A stretch of 7,347 nt of DNA from assembly GCA_023399815.1 (NCBI GenBank), contig JAEWOJ010000045.1, positions 1-7,347 on the forward strand. Reading direction: 5' to 3'. Below are positions 1 to 5,576 of this stretch, piece by piece. Numbering within the stretch: the first letter of the stretch is position 1; every line of letters starts with the position of its first letter. This stretch comes from Pseudomonadota bacterium. GTDB taxonomy: Bacteria > Pseudomonadota > Gammaproteobacteria > Xanthomonadales > Xanthomonadaceae. The notes below the pieces were generated by a model. It made no database searches. It was not told the origin of the DNA and saw nothing but the letters and a program-made list of their open reading frames with translations. The position numbers and the translations under genes were made by a program.

Positions 1-141
1 GGTGGCCAGCTTGCACGCCCGCCGCGGCTACCACCGACGGCCAGTTCTTCACCCACCCGGTATCGAACACAGCGGCAGGCCTTGCGCCACAGGATTTTCC
101 ACGCGCTGCGCGCTTTGCACCGGCCCCATGTCCACCGCTTC
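1..141. other. Left-edge stretch without a confident gene
   Basis: No coding region can be supported here. On the + strand one frame stays open from 3 to a stop at 159-161, so the tail of a gene entering from the left is possible. On the - strand another frame is also open to the window edge. Both show GC-rich third positions in the first 70 bases, so codon bias does not decide between them. I recognise neither translation. Confidence 0.3.
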
Positions 142-308
142 GCCTTGGGGAATCCCGCTGAACCACCTTTCGCCTACGCGCCGACGGGTAGCGCGGCCGC
201 GCGTGCCTGCAAGGGACGCTGCGCTCTACGCCCTTGCACGCCCGCTCGATCGGCCGCGCTGCCCTGCGCTCACGGCGAAAGGCTCTCAGCGGGATAGGTT
301 TTCAAGGC
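142..308. repeat. Long imperfect inverted repeat (rod-like hairpin, about 50 bp)
   Basis: The two halves of this stretch are complementary almost end to end. Pairing blocks, outside to inside, are 142-147 with 303-308, 152-160 with 287-295 (9 of 9), 166-174 with 274-282 (9 of 9), 178-181 with 266-269, 186-190 with 260-264 (one T-G wobble), 190-199 with 251-260 (10 of 10) and 208-215 with 231-238 (8 of 8). The apical loop is about 15 nt. Internal loops are small; for example 161-165 faces 283-286. The pairing is seen directly in the sequence. It could be a structured RNA, a long 5' leader structure for the genes starting at 328 or 479, a cruciform-forming DNA site, or a degenerate palindromic mobile element. 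I do not recognise it as a named RNA family. No promoter is evident on either side. Confidence 0.8.
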
Positions 309-327
309 TTCGATGCGGAGGTGTGAC

Positions 328-474
328 ATGCGGAACCGGAATCAAAAACAACAGCAACAGCCGGCTCTGGCAACTCGCAGGATAGGTGTGGACCGCGAGA
401 GCGGAGCACCACTAAAAGCCGAGGAATCCGTCGGGAATTGTTGGAACTTTTGCTGCTATCGTGAGGAGGTCTGA
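328..474 (+). CDS. Possible 48-aa leader peptide
   Basis: A short ORF starts at ATG 328 behind a good Shine-Dalgarno GGAGG at 317-321 (6-nt spacer) and stops at 472-474, four bases before the next gene. The Shine-Dalgarno of that next gene lies inside its last codons, as in translationally coupled pairs. The peptide is Gln-rich near its N-terminus (residues 6-11 are mostly Q) and has three Cys close to the C-terminus (residues 38, 42, 43). Third-codon GC is lower than in the neighbouring genes, which argues against a long-conserved coding region. It may be a leader peptide or a chance ORF in the leader of the downstream operon. Confidence 0.35.
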   Translation: MRNRNQKQQQQPALATRRIGVDRESGAPLKAEESVGNCWNFCCYREEV

Positions 475-478
475 ACCA

Positions 479-1015
479 ATGGAAATGGCCATGAATGACG
501 CTGCGATCAACGGCTCCACCCCGGTTGCTGGGGCCGACGTGCGCCCACCCTACAGGGTGTTCGTTCCGTCCTGGCTGGCATACGTCCATCCCTTCATCGT
601 GCTGGTCTGCTTTGGCGTGGTCGGTGGGCTGATGGTGTCCCTCGTTCCCTTGGCCGGCACGGTGATGCTGCTGGCGGCCCTGGCGTTGTTCGCCTACCAG
701 GTCCTCTACATCCACAGCTTCAAGCTGTTCACCCAGGAGGACGGGGTGTGGGTCTACAGCGGGGTGTTCCCCTGGAACAAGGGCGTGTACGGCGTGAAGT
801 GGCGCGACCTGAACGAGGCGACCTTCCGGCAGGGCTTCATCGGCTGGTTGTTCAAGTCCTACAAGGTGACGCTGACCAACCGCTATACCGCCAACAACGA
901 GATCATCCTGCCCCACATCAAGAACGGCCACGAGGCGGCAGCGCACATCAACGATCTGCACATCGGCCGCGTTCGCGCTGGCGAGGTGCCGGAGAACGAG
1001 GTCAGCCAGTCATGA
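479..1015 (+). CDS. Two-helix membrane protein with bacterial PH-like domain
   Basis: This encodes a 178-aa inner-membrane protein of unknown specific role. A short polar N-terminus (1-36) is followed by two hydrophobic segments, about 37-57 and 59-78, that form a hairpin. A soluble part of about 80-160 follows. It matches the pattern of the bPH_2 (YdbS/YdbT-like) domain: a Trp/Val strand followed by Gly-Val at about 91-96, a conserved Gly-Phe-Ile-Gly-Trp turn at about 119-123, alternating beta strands (128-144) and a final short helix at about 150-158. ATG 479 is chosen over the upstream in-frame GTG 461 because AGGAGG at 464-469 sits about 9 nt before it. It is the first strong gene of a five-gene run, and its stop overlaps the next start (ATGA at 1012-1015). 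The PH-like call rests on pattern, not on a search. Confidence 0.75.
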   Translation: MEMAMNDAAINGSTPVAGADVRPPYRVFVPSWLAYVHPFIVLVCFGVVGGLMVSLVPLAGTVMLLAALALFAYQVLYIHSFKLFTQEDGVWVYSGVFPWNKGVYGVKWRDLNEATFRQGFIGWLFKSYKVTLTNRYTANNEIILPHIKNGHEAAAHINDLHIGRVRAGEVPENEVSQS

Positions 1016-1329
1016 GTGGCCAGATGGATAGCCTGGTGATCCCGGTGCCGGAGATAGGGCCTGGTGGCGTGCTGCGGGCGATGCGGAGCCAGTTCGGCAA
1101 CTACTTCGACTTCGAGCTGCGAGGTTCGTCGGAGCATGAGGGTGGCGGCAAAGTCATCGCGTTGTTGTCCGGCTACGCCGCCCGCGTGCAGCTGCAGGAG
1201 TCCAGCACGGCGGCCGGCATCTTCCTGGTCGTTGGGAATACGAGTGTTTTTCTGCCTCCGGAGAGCGGCCAGCTGTTGGCCGACTTCCTGGGCATTCCAC
1301 TGGAGACGAAGCAACAAGGAGAAGGATGA
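1012..1329 (+). CDS. Hypothetical protein, 105 aa
   Basis: I do not recognise this 105-aa protein. It has no signal peptide or clear membrane helix. The middle (about 45-85) alternates short hydrophobic stretches with polar turns, which suggests a small alpha/beta or beta-rich cytoplasmic fold. Residues about 66-83 are hydrophobic but include Asn, Thr and Pro, so a membrane segment is unlikely. Its start overlaps the stop of the PH-like gene (ATGA), and GAGG at about 998-1001 can serve as Shine-Dalgarno, so coupled translation is likely. The last codons carry the ribosome binding site of the next gene. The tight packing and sustained GC-rich third positions support it as a real gene. Confidence 0.65.
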   Translation: MSGQMDSLVIPVPEIGPGGVLRAMRSQFGNYFDFELRGSSEHEGGGKVIALLSGYAARVQLQESSTAAGIFLVVGNTSVFLPPESGQLLADFLGIPLETKQQGEG

Positions 1330-1508
1330 TGAGCGAGTTCTACGTTCCGCAGAAGATCACCCGGCTACAGCGCGAGGAGGCCTGCGCCTTCCACGACCAG
1401 CTGGCGGCCGCGTTCGCCGGCGACGTCGCCGCGCTGCTCGATGCGCAGCAGCGGGAGGACGATGCCCGCAATGCACTGCTGGCCATCGCGGAGGGCAGGC
1501 GGTCATGA
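1329..1508 (+). CDS. Hypothetical small protein, 59 aa
   Basis: This encodes 59 residues, mostly predicted helical and charged, with an Ala/Asp/Glu-rich centre (about 22-50) and no membrane segment. The function is unknown. ATG 1329 is preferred over the adjacent in-frame ATG 1326 because AAGGAG at 1316-1321 gives a 7-nt spacer instead of 4. Either start overlaps the upstream stop. The Shine-Dalgarno region contains two GGA motifs (1318-1320 and 1324-1326), the first within ACAAGGA, which resembles a CsrA binding site. Its stop overlaps the next start (ATGA at 1505-1508). Confidence 0.6.
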   Translation: MSEFYVPQKITRLQREEACAFHDQLAAAFAGDVAALLDAQQREDDARNALLAIAEGRRS

Positions 1509-1735
1509 CCAGGACCTTGCGTGCCGTGCTTGCCGCCGGCGTGCTGGCTTGCCTGGCCGGCTGCGCTTCGACCACCCACTACTACAGCGCGAGCGACTAC
1601 CGCGGCATCCGTGTCGGCGATGCCCGCGTTACCAGCGGCGTCAGCGTCGGCGTGTCGCCCTCGGGCGTCTCGGTGACTCCGCGCGTGCGCTACTACCTGC
1701 CCAGGACAACGAGGAAGTCCCATGACCGCGACTAA
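1505..1735 (+). CDS. Small lipoprotein, 76 aa
   Basis: A classic type II signal peptide is visible. It has Arg at residues 3 and 6, a hydrophobic core at 7-18 and the lipobox Leu-Ala-Gly-Cys ending at Cys20, the predicted lipidated residue. Ala at the next position fits outer-membrane sorting in Gram-negative cells. The mature part is about 57 residues, rich in Ser, Val, Tyr and Gly, with an internal near-repeat of the form GVSV...SPSGVSV (about 48-60) and a basic C-terminus. GGAGGG at 1490-1495 is the ribosome binding site. Small lipoproteins on plasmids include VirB7-type secretion components and entry-exclusion proteins, but no other transfer genes are present, so no role is assigned. It overlaps both neighbours. 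Confidence 0.8.
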   Translation: MTRTLRAVLAAGVLACLAGCASTTHYYSASDYRGIRVGDARVTSGVSVGVSPSGVSVTPRVRYYLPRTTRKSHDRD

Positions 1736-1910
1736 CGCTCCCAACATGCCCCTGGCCGCTGCTTTGGCGCTGGCCGACCACGCTTCTCCGTCGCCGGCGG
1801 AGGCACGCGCTGGCCTGCAGGTCCTGCGCCAGGCGCTGGCCGATGCGCTCGCCATGTCGGTGGACGAGCTGCAGCAGCAATCCGTCGGATACACGCCCGA
1901 CCGCATCTGA
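1722..1910 (+). CDS. Hypothetical small protein, 62 aa
   Basis: This encodes 62 residues, Ala-rich and helical, with no signal peptide and no recognised domain. The start is ATG 1722, behind GAGGAAG at 1711-1717. It lies inside the end of the lipoprotein gene (14-nt overlap, different frame), which suggests coupled translation. A perfect 8-bp hairpin begins two bases after the stop, so this looks like the last gene of the cluster. It could start at ATG 1746 instead, but no ribosome binding site is evident there. Confidence 0.55.
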   Translation: MTATNAPNMPLAAALALADHASPSPAEARAGLQVLRQALADALAMSVDELQQQSVGYTPDRI

Positions 1911-1911
1911 C

Positions 1912-1930
1912 GCCAGCCGCTTCGGCTGGC
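1912..1930 (+). terminator. Hairpin closing the membrane/lipoprotein cluster
   Basis: A perfect 8-bp stem, GCCAGCCG paired with CGGCTGGC around a 3-nt CTT loop, lies immediately after the stop at 1910. No T-run follows, so it is either a weak or Rho-assisted terminator or an RNA-stabilising 3' structure. Confidence 0.5.
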
Positions 1931-1969
1931 CAGCCCGAACTGTTCCGAGGCCTGCCTGCGGCGGGGACG

Positions 1970-1998
1970 TGCTTTCCTGCGCCTTCGAGGCGTACTAT
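1970..1998 (+). promoter_or_regulatory. Possible promoter for the topoisomerase-csrA operon
   Basis: TACTAT at 1993-1998 resembles a sigma-70 -10 box (4 of 6). A weak -35 candidate, TGCTTT, lies at 1970-1975 with 17-bp spacing. The expected start point falls just before the inverted repeat at 2007-2022. The -35 match is poor. Confidence 0.3.
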
Positions 1999-2006
1999 CG
2001 CAATCG

Positions 2007-2022
2007 GATTGTTTCAACAATC
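2007..2022. promoter_or_regulatory. Operator-like inverted repeat
   Basis: GATTGTT and AACAATC form 7-bp perfect arms around a 2-bp centre, 25 bases upstream of the 65-aa gene and just downstream of the candidate -10 box. This position is typical for a repressor site. The binding protein is unknown. Confidence 0.4.
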
Positions 2023-2046
2023 GCCAAGCGAAAGGAGAAAAAATCA

Positions 2047-2244
2047 ATGGCCGTTCCCGCCGGCGTCGATGCCGAACTGCAGGAGTTGACCGACACCCTG
2101 ACCAAGCTCGATGCGCTGGTGCGCAAGCCCGAGCTGCGGGCGCTCATCGGCGATGGCCTGGCACGCGAGCTGCGCTATCCGATCGCGTCCTACCGCCAGC
2201 GATTCCCGCAGCTGTGGCCAACCGCCCAGCCATCCCTGTTCTGA
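2047..2244 (+). CDS. Hypothetical small protein, 65 aa
   Basis: This encodes 65 residues. Helical heptad-like hydrophobic spacing at about 9-40 (Leu-rich, with Asp/Glu and Lys/Arg) suggests a short coiled coil or helical hairpin, followed by an aromatic and Pro-rich tail. No domain is recognised. The start at ATG 2047 is supported by AAAGGAG about 9 nt upstream; the frame runs open further upstream, but without a ribosome binding site. It is the first gene of the operon leading to the topoisomerase, 22 nt ahead of it, so an accessory role to the topoisomerase or to plasmid maintenance is possible but not shown. Confidence 0.65.
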   Translation: MAVPAGVDAELQELTDTLTKLDALVRKPELRALIGDGLARELRYPIASYRQRFPQLWPTAQPSLF

Positions 2245-2266
2245 CCGAGATAAGGAGATCCGCACC

Positions 2267-4258
2267 GTGAATACCCTCGTCATCGTTGAGTCGCCCGGCA
2301 AGGTCAAGAAGCTGGCCAGCATCCTCGGTCCGAGCTACCGGATCATGCCGAGCAAGGGCCATGTCCGGGACCTGCCGGAGAAGGAAATCGGGGTGGAACC
2401 GCCCGAGTTCCGTCCGTCCTACGTCCCGACCACCAAGGGCAAGCCGATCCTGGCCGACCTCCGGCAGCAGGTGCCTCGTTTCCAGCGCGTGCTGCTGGCC
2501 ACCGACCCGGACCGGGAGGGCGAAGCGATCGCGTGGCACCTGGCCGACGCCTTGCGCCTGCAGGACCCGGACCGCATCACCTTCACCGAGATCACCGAGA
2601 CGGCCGTGCGGGCGGCCGTACAGCGGCCGCGCAAGCTGGACATGGCGGTGGTCCGTGCCCAGGAAGCACGACGGGTCCTCGATCGCCTGGTCGGCTACCG
2701 GGTCAGCCCGGCCCTCTCCGACCGCGCTGGTCAGAAACTCACCGCTGGCCGCGTGCAGTCGCCCGCGGTGCGCCTGGTGGTGGACCGGGAGCGAGAGATC
2801 CGTGCGTTCCGCCAGACGGAGCACTACGGCGCCGAACTGACCTTCGATGCCGGCGACGGCCGCCAGTGGAAGGCGACCTGGCAGACCGAGCCGCATCTTG
2901 CGCCCGGCCAGAAGTACGTCCTGGACGATGGCTTGGCCAGCCGGGTCGCGGCCGTGCGCGACGTGACGGTGGCCAGCTTCGAGGACACGGAAGCCAAGCG
3001 AGCGCCGCCGGCGCCGTTCACGACCTCGACGCTGCAGAAGGTCGCTGGCGACAGGCTTGGCTTCAAGCCGAAACAGACGATGGAGCTGGCCCAGCGGCTC
3101 TACGAGCAGGGGCTTATCAGCTATCACCGTACCGACAGCCCGAACCTGTCCGAGGATGCGATGCGGGACGTCGCGGCGATCGCGTCGGCCGATGGCCTGG
3201 CCTTGGCCGAGAAACGGCGCACCTGGAAAGCGAAGGCGGGCGCCCAGGAGGGCCACGAGGCCGTCCGGCCGGCGCACATGGCCGACCGTGACGTTGGCGA
3301 GGACGAGGCGCAGCGGGCGCTCTACCGGCTGATCTGGACGCGCACCTACGCCTCCCAGCTCGCCGATGCCCGCTACGCGGTCCGTACCGTCGTTCTCGCC
3401 GGCGACGCCGACGGCCTGCCGGTCACGTTTCTCGCGCGCGGCCGAACTCTCGCTTACAAGGGCTGGTTGTCCCTGCAGGCCGACGCTGCGGATGCCGGTG
3501 ACGACGAAGACCAGGTAGCTCCCAATCCGGTGCCGGCGCTCGACGTCGGCGCGGCTTGCCGCGCGGTCGATGGCCAGCTGCTCACGCTGCACACCAAGGC
3601 CCCGTCGCGGTACAAGCTCACCACGCTCGTGACCGAGCTGGAGAGCTTGGGCATCGGCCGGCCGAGCACCTACGCCGCGATCCTGGACAACATCACCGCC
3701 CGGGGCTACATCATCGAGGGCGCCAAGGACTTCCTCTACCCCTCCGCGGCGGGCGAGGCGATCCGTGACGCGCTGGTCGGCACGTTCCAGTTTGCGGATC
3801 TCGACTACACGCGCGAGCTGGAGGCGCAGCTGGACCGGATCGCGGAAGGCGCCCTGCCCTACCTGGCCGTCGTGCGCGACGCCTACACGCAGCTCGATGG
3901 CGAGCTGGCCAAACTGGGTGAACGCGCGCCCATCACGATCGAGGACCCGGACGCGATCGCGTGTCCGGTGTGCAAGCAGGGCACGCTGCGCCGGCGCAAA
4001 GGGACCAAGGGCTTCTTCTGGGGCTGCTCGCGCTGGCAGGAGGGATGCTCGACCACGTTCCCGGACAACCGCGGCAAGCCGGCGTTCGGGGGCAAGGAGG
4101 CACACGACTGCCCGACCTGCAGCAAGGGCGTCCTGCGGCCGCGCCAGGGCGCCAACGGCAAGTTTTGGGGCTGTTCCTGCTACCCCGAATGCAGGGCGAC
4201 GTATCCCGACAAGCGGGGCCGGCCCGACCTGGCGGCTCGCAAGGGAGGAAGTCGGTGA
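2267..4258 (+). CDS. topA: DNA topoisomerase I (type IA), plasmid-type
   Basis: This encodes a 663-aa type IA topoisomerase, which cuts one DNA strand through a 5'-phosphotyrosine link and passes the other strand. An N-terminal TOPRIM domain carries the metal-binding Glu8 (in VESPGK) and Asp80-Asp82-Glu84 (in ATDPDREGE). The catalytic Tyr286 lies in ISYHRTDS, where E. coli TopA has ITYMRTDS and topoisomerase III usually has a Pro before RTDS. The C-terminus has two zinc ribbons, Cys566-569-587-594 and Cys615-618-636-642. It is shorter than chromosomal TopA (more than 800 aa in many gammaproteobacteria), with a reduced C-terminal region. The start is GTG 2267, with AAGGAG at 2252-2257; the upstream in-frame extension lacks a ribosome binding site and overlaps the 65-aa gene. 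Its stop overlaps the next start. The likely role is plasmid topology or resolution during replication or transfer; it supplements rather than replaces the host enzyme (inference). Confidence 0.95.
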   Translation: MNTLVIVESPGKVKKLASILGPSYRIMPSKGHVRDLPEKEIGVEPPEFRPSYVPTTKGKPILADLRQQVPRFQRVLLATDPDREGEAIAWHLADALRLQDPDRITFTEITETAVRAAVQRPRKLDMAVVRAQEARRVLDRLVGYRVSPALSDRAGQKLTAGRVQSPAVRLVVDREREIRAFRQTEHYGAELTFDAGDGRQWKATWQTEPHLAPGQKYVLDDGLASRVAAVRDVTVASFEDTEAKRAPPAPFTTSTLQKVAGDRLGFKPKQTMELAQRLYEQGLISYHRTDSPNLSEDAMRDVAAIASADGLALAEKRRTWKAKAGAQEGHEAVRPAHMADRDVGEDEAQRALYRLIWTRTYASQLADARYAVRTVVLAGDADGLPVTFLARGRTLAYKGWLSLQADAADAGDDEDQVAPNPVPALDVGAACRAVDGQLLTLHTKAPSRYKLTTLVTELESLGIGRPSTYAAILDNITARGYIIEGAKDFLYPSAAGEAIRDALVGTFQFADLDYTRELEAQLDRIAEGALPYLAVVRDAYTQLDGELAKLGERAPITIEDPDAIACPVCKQGTLRRRKGTKGFFWGCSRWQEGCSTTFPDNRGKPAFGGKEAHDCPTCSKGVLRPRQGANGKFWGCSCYPECRATYPDKRGRPDLAARKGGSR

Positions 4259-4557
4259 ACGTGGCCAAGCCCTACGTCCCGCCGCCGGCGGTCCGCGACC
4301 TCCTGGAGCGTTTCGCGGTCAGCGTCGATGCGGCTGTAACGCCGAAGGAGGCCGAGCTAATCGCCCAAGCCGAAACCGCCTTCATGGCTCTCATGCCATG
4401 TCAGCTCACCCTCGCTCGGCGCTGGTACGCGCCTGCGGCACGCCTGCTGGTGCTTGGCACCACGCGCGCAGGCCTGTCCGGCACCGAGCTAACCGCGTGC
4501 CGTGGCATTATCGTGGAAGCACGAAAAGCACTGCACGAAGCAACCGCCCGCCGCTAA
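4255..4557 (+). CDS. Hypothetical protein, 100 aa
   Basis: This encodes 100 residues, mostly helical, with no signal peptide and no recognised domain. Hydrophobic patches lie near 43-50 and 63-70, and the C-terminus is basic. The start GTG 4255 overlaps the topoisomerase stop (GTGA), and GGGAGGAA just upstream is the ribosome binding site. GTG 4261, two codons later, is an alternative. The overlap implies coupled translation with the topoisomerase, and csrA begins 21 nt after its stop. A functional link to the topoisomerase is possible from position only. Confidence 0.65.
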   Translation: MNVAKPYVPPPAVRDLLERFAVSVDAAVTPKEAELIAQAETAFMALMPCQLTLARRWYAPAARLLVLGTTRAGLSGTELTACRGIIVEARKALHEATARR

Positions 4558-4578
4558 GGCGTAGTCAAGGAGAAGACC

Positions 4579-4776
4579 ATGCTCATCCTCACCCGTCGCG
4601 TCGCTGAAACCCTGATGATCGGCAACGATGTTGCCGTCACCGTCCTCGGGGTCAAAGGCAACCAGGTCCGCATCGGCATTGCCGCGCCGCCGAACGTCCC
4701 GGTCCACCGCGAGGAGATCTATCAGCGCATCGAGCACAACCGCGCGGCCGGCCAGGAAGAAACGCCTCACGACTGA
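4579..4776 (+). CDS. csrA: CsrA carbon-storage / post-transcriptional regulator
   Basis: This encodes a 65-aa CsrA (RsmA), a homodimeric RNA-binding protein that binds GGA motifs in mRNA leaders and blocks or stabilises translation. The N-terminal strand (Leu4, Arg6, Arg7) and the VHREEIY segment with Arg44, both known RNA-contact regions, are intact. As recalled, the sequence matches E. coli CsrA at most positions up to about residue 51; the tail differs. The ribosome binding site AAGGAG at 4567-4572 contains a GGA, so autoregulation is plausible. It is the last gene of the topoisomerase operon, followed by an intrinsic terminator. Plasmid- and ICE-borne csrA copies are known in several gammaproteobacteria. 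Whether this one acts on plasmid genes or rewires host physiology cannot be read from the sequence. Confidence 0.95.
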   Translation: MLILTRRVAETLMIGNDVAVTVLGVKGNQVRIGIAAPPNVPVHREEIYQRIEHNRAAGQEETPHD

Positions 4777-4808
4777 CGTTCAGCGCGAGAGCCAGTCCCG
4801 CCGATACC

Positions 4809-4836
4809 GAAGGCCGCGAAAGCGGCCTTCTTCGTT
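4809..4836 (+). terminator. Intrinsic terminator after csrA
   Basis: A perfect 9-bp GC-rich stem, GAAGGCCGC with GCGGCCTTC around a GAAA tetraloop, is followed by a T-rich tail (TTCGTT). It begins 33 nt after the csrA stop and closes the operon. Confidence 0.85.
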
Positions 4837-4885
4837 CCTGCAGGTTGCCGCAGCCCACCCCTTGCCCACCGCTACCCCGCTTCCT

Positions 4886-4905
4886 GGGGATGTACGTGCA
4901 TCCCC
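4886..4905. repeat. 20-bp near-perfect palindrome between convergent genes
   Basis: The sequence GGGGATGTACGTGCATCCCC is self-complementary except for one symmetric pair, which would be U-G in RNA. It lies between the csrA terminator and the end of the convergent Osa-like gene. It may act as a terminator-like hairpin for the - strand transcript, though no T-run follows, or as a protein binding site. Confidence 0.5.
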
Positions 4906-4959
4906 TACGTCAGCGGGCGGCGCACCCGCGCCGGCCGTGGACAAGCCGTGGACTGGCGC

Positions 4960-5526
4960 CTACGCGGCAAACAGCTCTCGGAACGCCTGCAGGCCGACGC
5001 CGGCCTGCGTCGCCAGCAGCTCGGCCTGCGCCTCGCCCTGGACCAGCACCGGGAATGCCGGGCAGCCGTTGGCCAGCAACCAGTACGTCCGGGTGATTCC
5101 GTTCTGGAAGTCGCTCACGACCACCTGGCCGCGTCGATCCTTCCCGATGACCGGCTCGGCCAGCGGCACGGGGTTGCCATTGGTCTTGGCGAAGCCGTTG
5201 ACCGCGTGGTGGAACTTGTAGTCGTGGTGCATGTCGGCACGCGCCATGCAGCTGCGGCCGTGGGCTGACGTGCGCAGCACGCGCACCGCCCGCAGCATCG
5301 CCAGGTAGAACGCATCGCCGGCGACGTGGACCACGAAGGCATCGACGTCGGACGGATCGCCCTCGGCGCGCATGAAGACCGTCGGCGCCGGTGTCGGCAT
5401 GGCCAGCTCCCACGTCACCATCCCTCGATCGCGCCTGACCAGACGCGGCGGGGCGGGCGCTGCCGCCCTCGCCGCTGCCCGGGCCGCGCGCCGGTATTCC
5501 ACCTGGTAGAGCGCGTGTCTGAACAT
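4960..5526 (-). CDS. Osa/FiwA-like plasmid fertility inhibition factor
   Basis: This encodes 188 aa, close to the length of Osa of the IncW plasmid pSa (189 aa). Osa and FiwA are plasmid proteins that block transfer of other DNA (T-DNA or co-resident plasmids); Osa has a ParB/sulfiredoxin fold. The fold's signature is visible here: Asn-Gly-Ile-Thr-Arg at 142-146, then a Leu-rich helix with a Gly, and a Pro-Val-Leu-Val strand at 159-162. His- and Asp-rich residues at 98-107 may form part of the active surface. The N-terminus (11-35) is basic and Ala-rich and could contact membrane or nucleic acid. The start is ATG 5526, with AGGGG about 8 nt upstream. Two further in-frame ATGs at 5592 and 5589 would lie in the divergent promoter and are less likely. 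The family assignment is by motif and length, without a search. Confidence 0.6.
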   Translation of the reverse strand: MFRHALYQVEYRRAARAAARAAAPAPPRLVRRDRGMVTWELAMPTPAPTVFMRAEGDPSDVDAFVVHVAGDAFYLAMLRAVRVLRTSAHGRSCMARADMHHDYKFHHAVNGFAKTNGNPVPLAEPVIGKDRRGQVVVSDFQNGITRTYWLLANGCPAFPVLVQGEAQAELLATQAGVGLQAFRELFAA

Positions 5527-5547
5527 CCACCAATCCCCTGCCCTGCT

Positions 5548-5576
5548 TTGACTTTTGCCGCCCTGCGCTGTATTAC
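5548..5576 (+). promoter_or_regulatory. Promoter of the replication operon
   Basis: TTGACT (5548-5553, 5 of 6 to the -35 consensus) and TATTAC (5571-5576, 4 of 6 to the -10) are separated by exactly 17 bp. TACAAT at 5574-5579 is an alternative -10 but gives 20-bp spacing. This is the clearest promoter in the window and it faces the RepA operon. Confidence 0.65.

Noticed and set aside
95..103. DnaA-box-like TTTTCCACG
   Set aside because: A single near match on the far side of the window from the iterons, without clustered boxes; likely chance.
142..308. The long inverted repeat as an integron attC site
   Set aside because: The flanks lack the RYYYAAC and GTTRRRY core sites, and no integrase gene is seen.
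441..453. Sigma-54-like GG...GC promoter upstream of the PH-like gene
   Set aside because: The gap between GG and GC is 7 bases, not the required 10.
302..961. A 219-codon open frame on the - strand over the PH-like gene
   Set aside because: Antisense to a better supported gene with its own ribosome binding site; the composition is His/Gln/Arg-rich with no recognised motif.
2111..2266. N-terminal 52-codon extension of the topoisomerase
   Set aside because: It overlaps the 65-aa gene, has no ribosome binding site, and type IA enzymes begin a few residues before the VIVESP motif, as with GTG 2267.
2144..4105. A 653-codon open frame on the - strand opposite the topoisomerase gene
   Set aside because: It is a shadow of high-GC codon bias: it lies wholly antisense to a clear TopA, has no recognisable domain and has the Arg/Gly/Val-rich composition typical of antisense frames.
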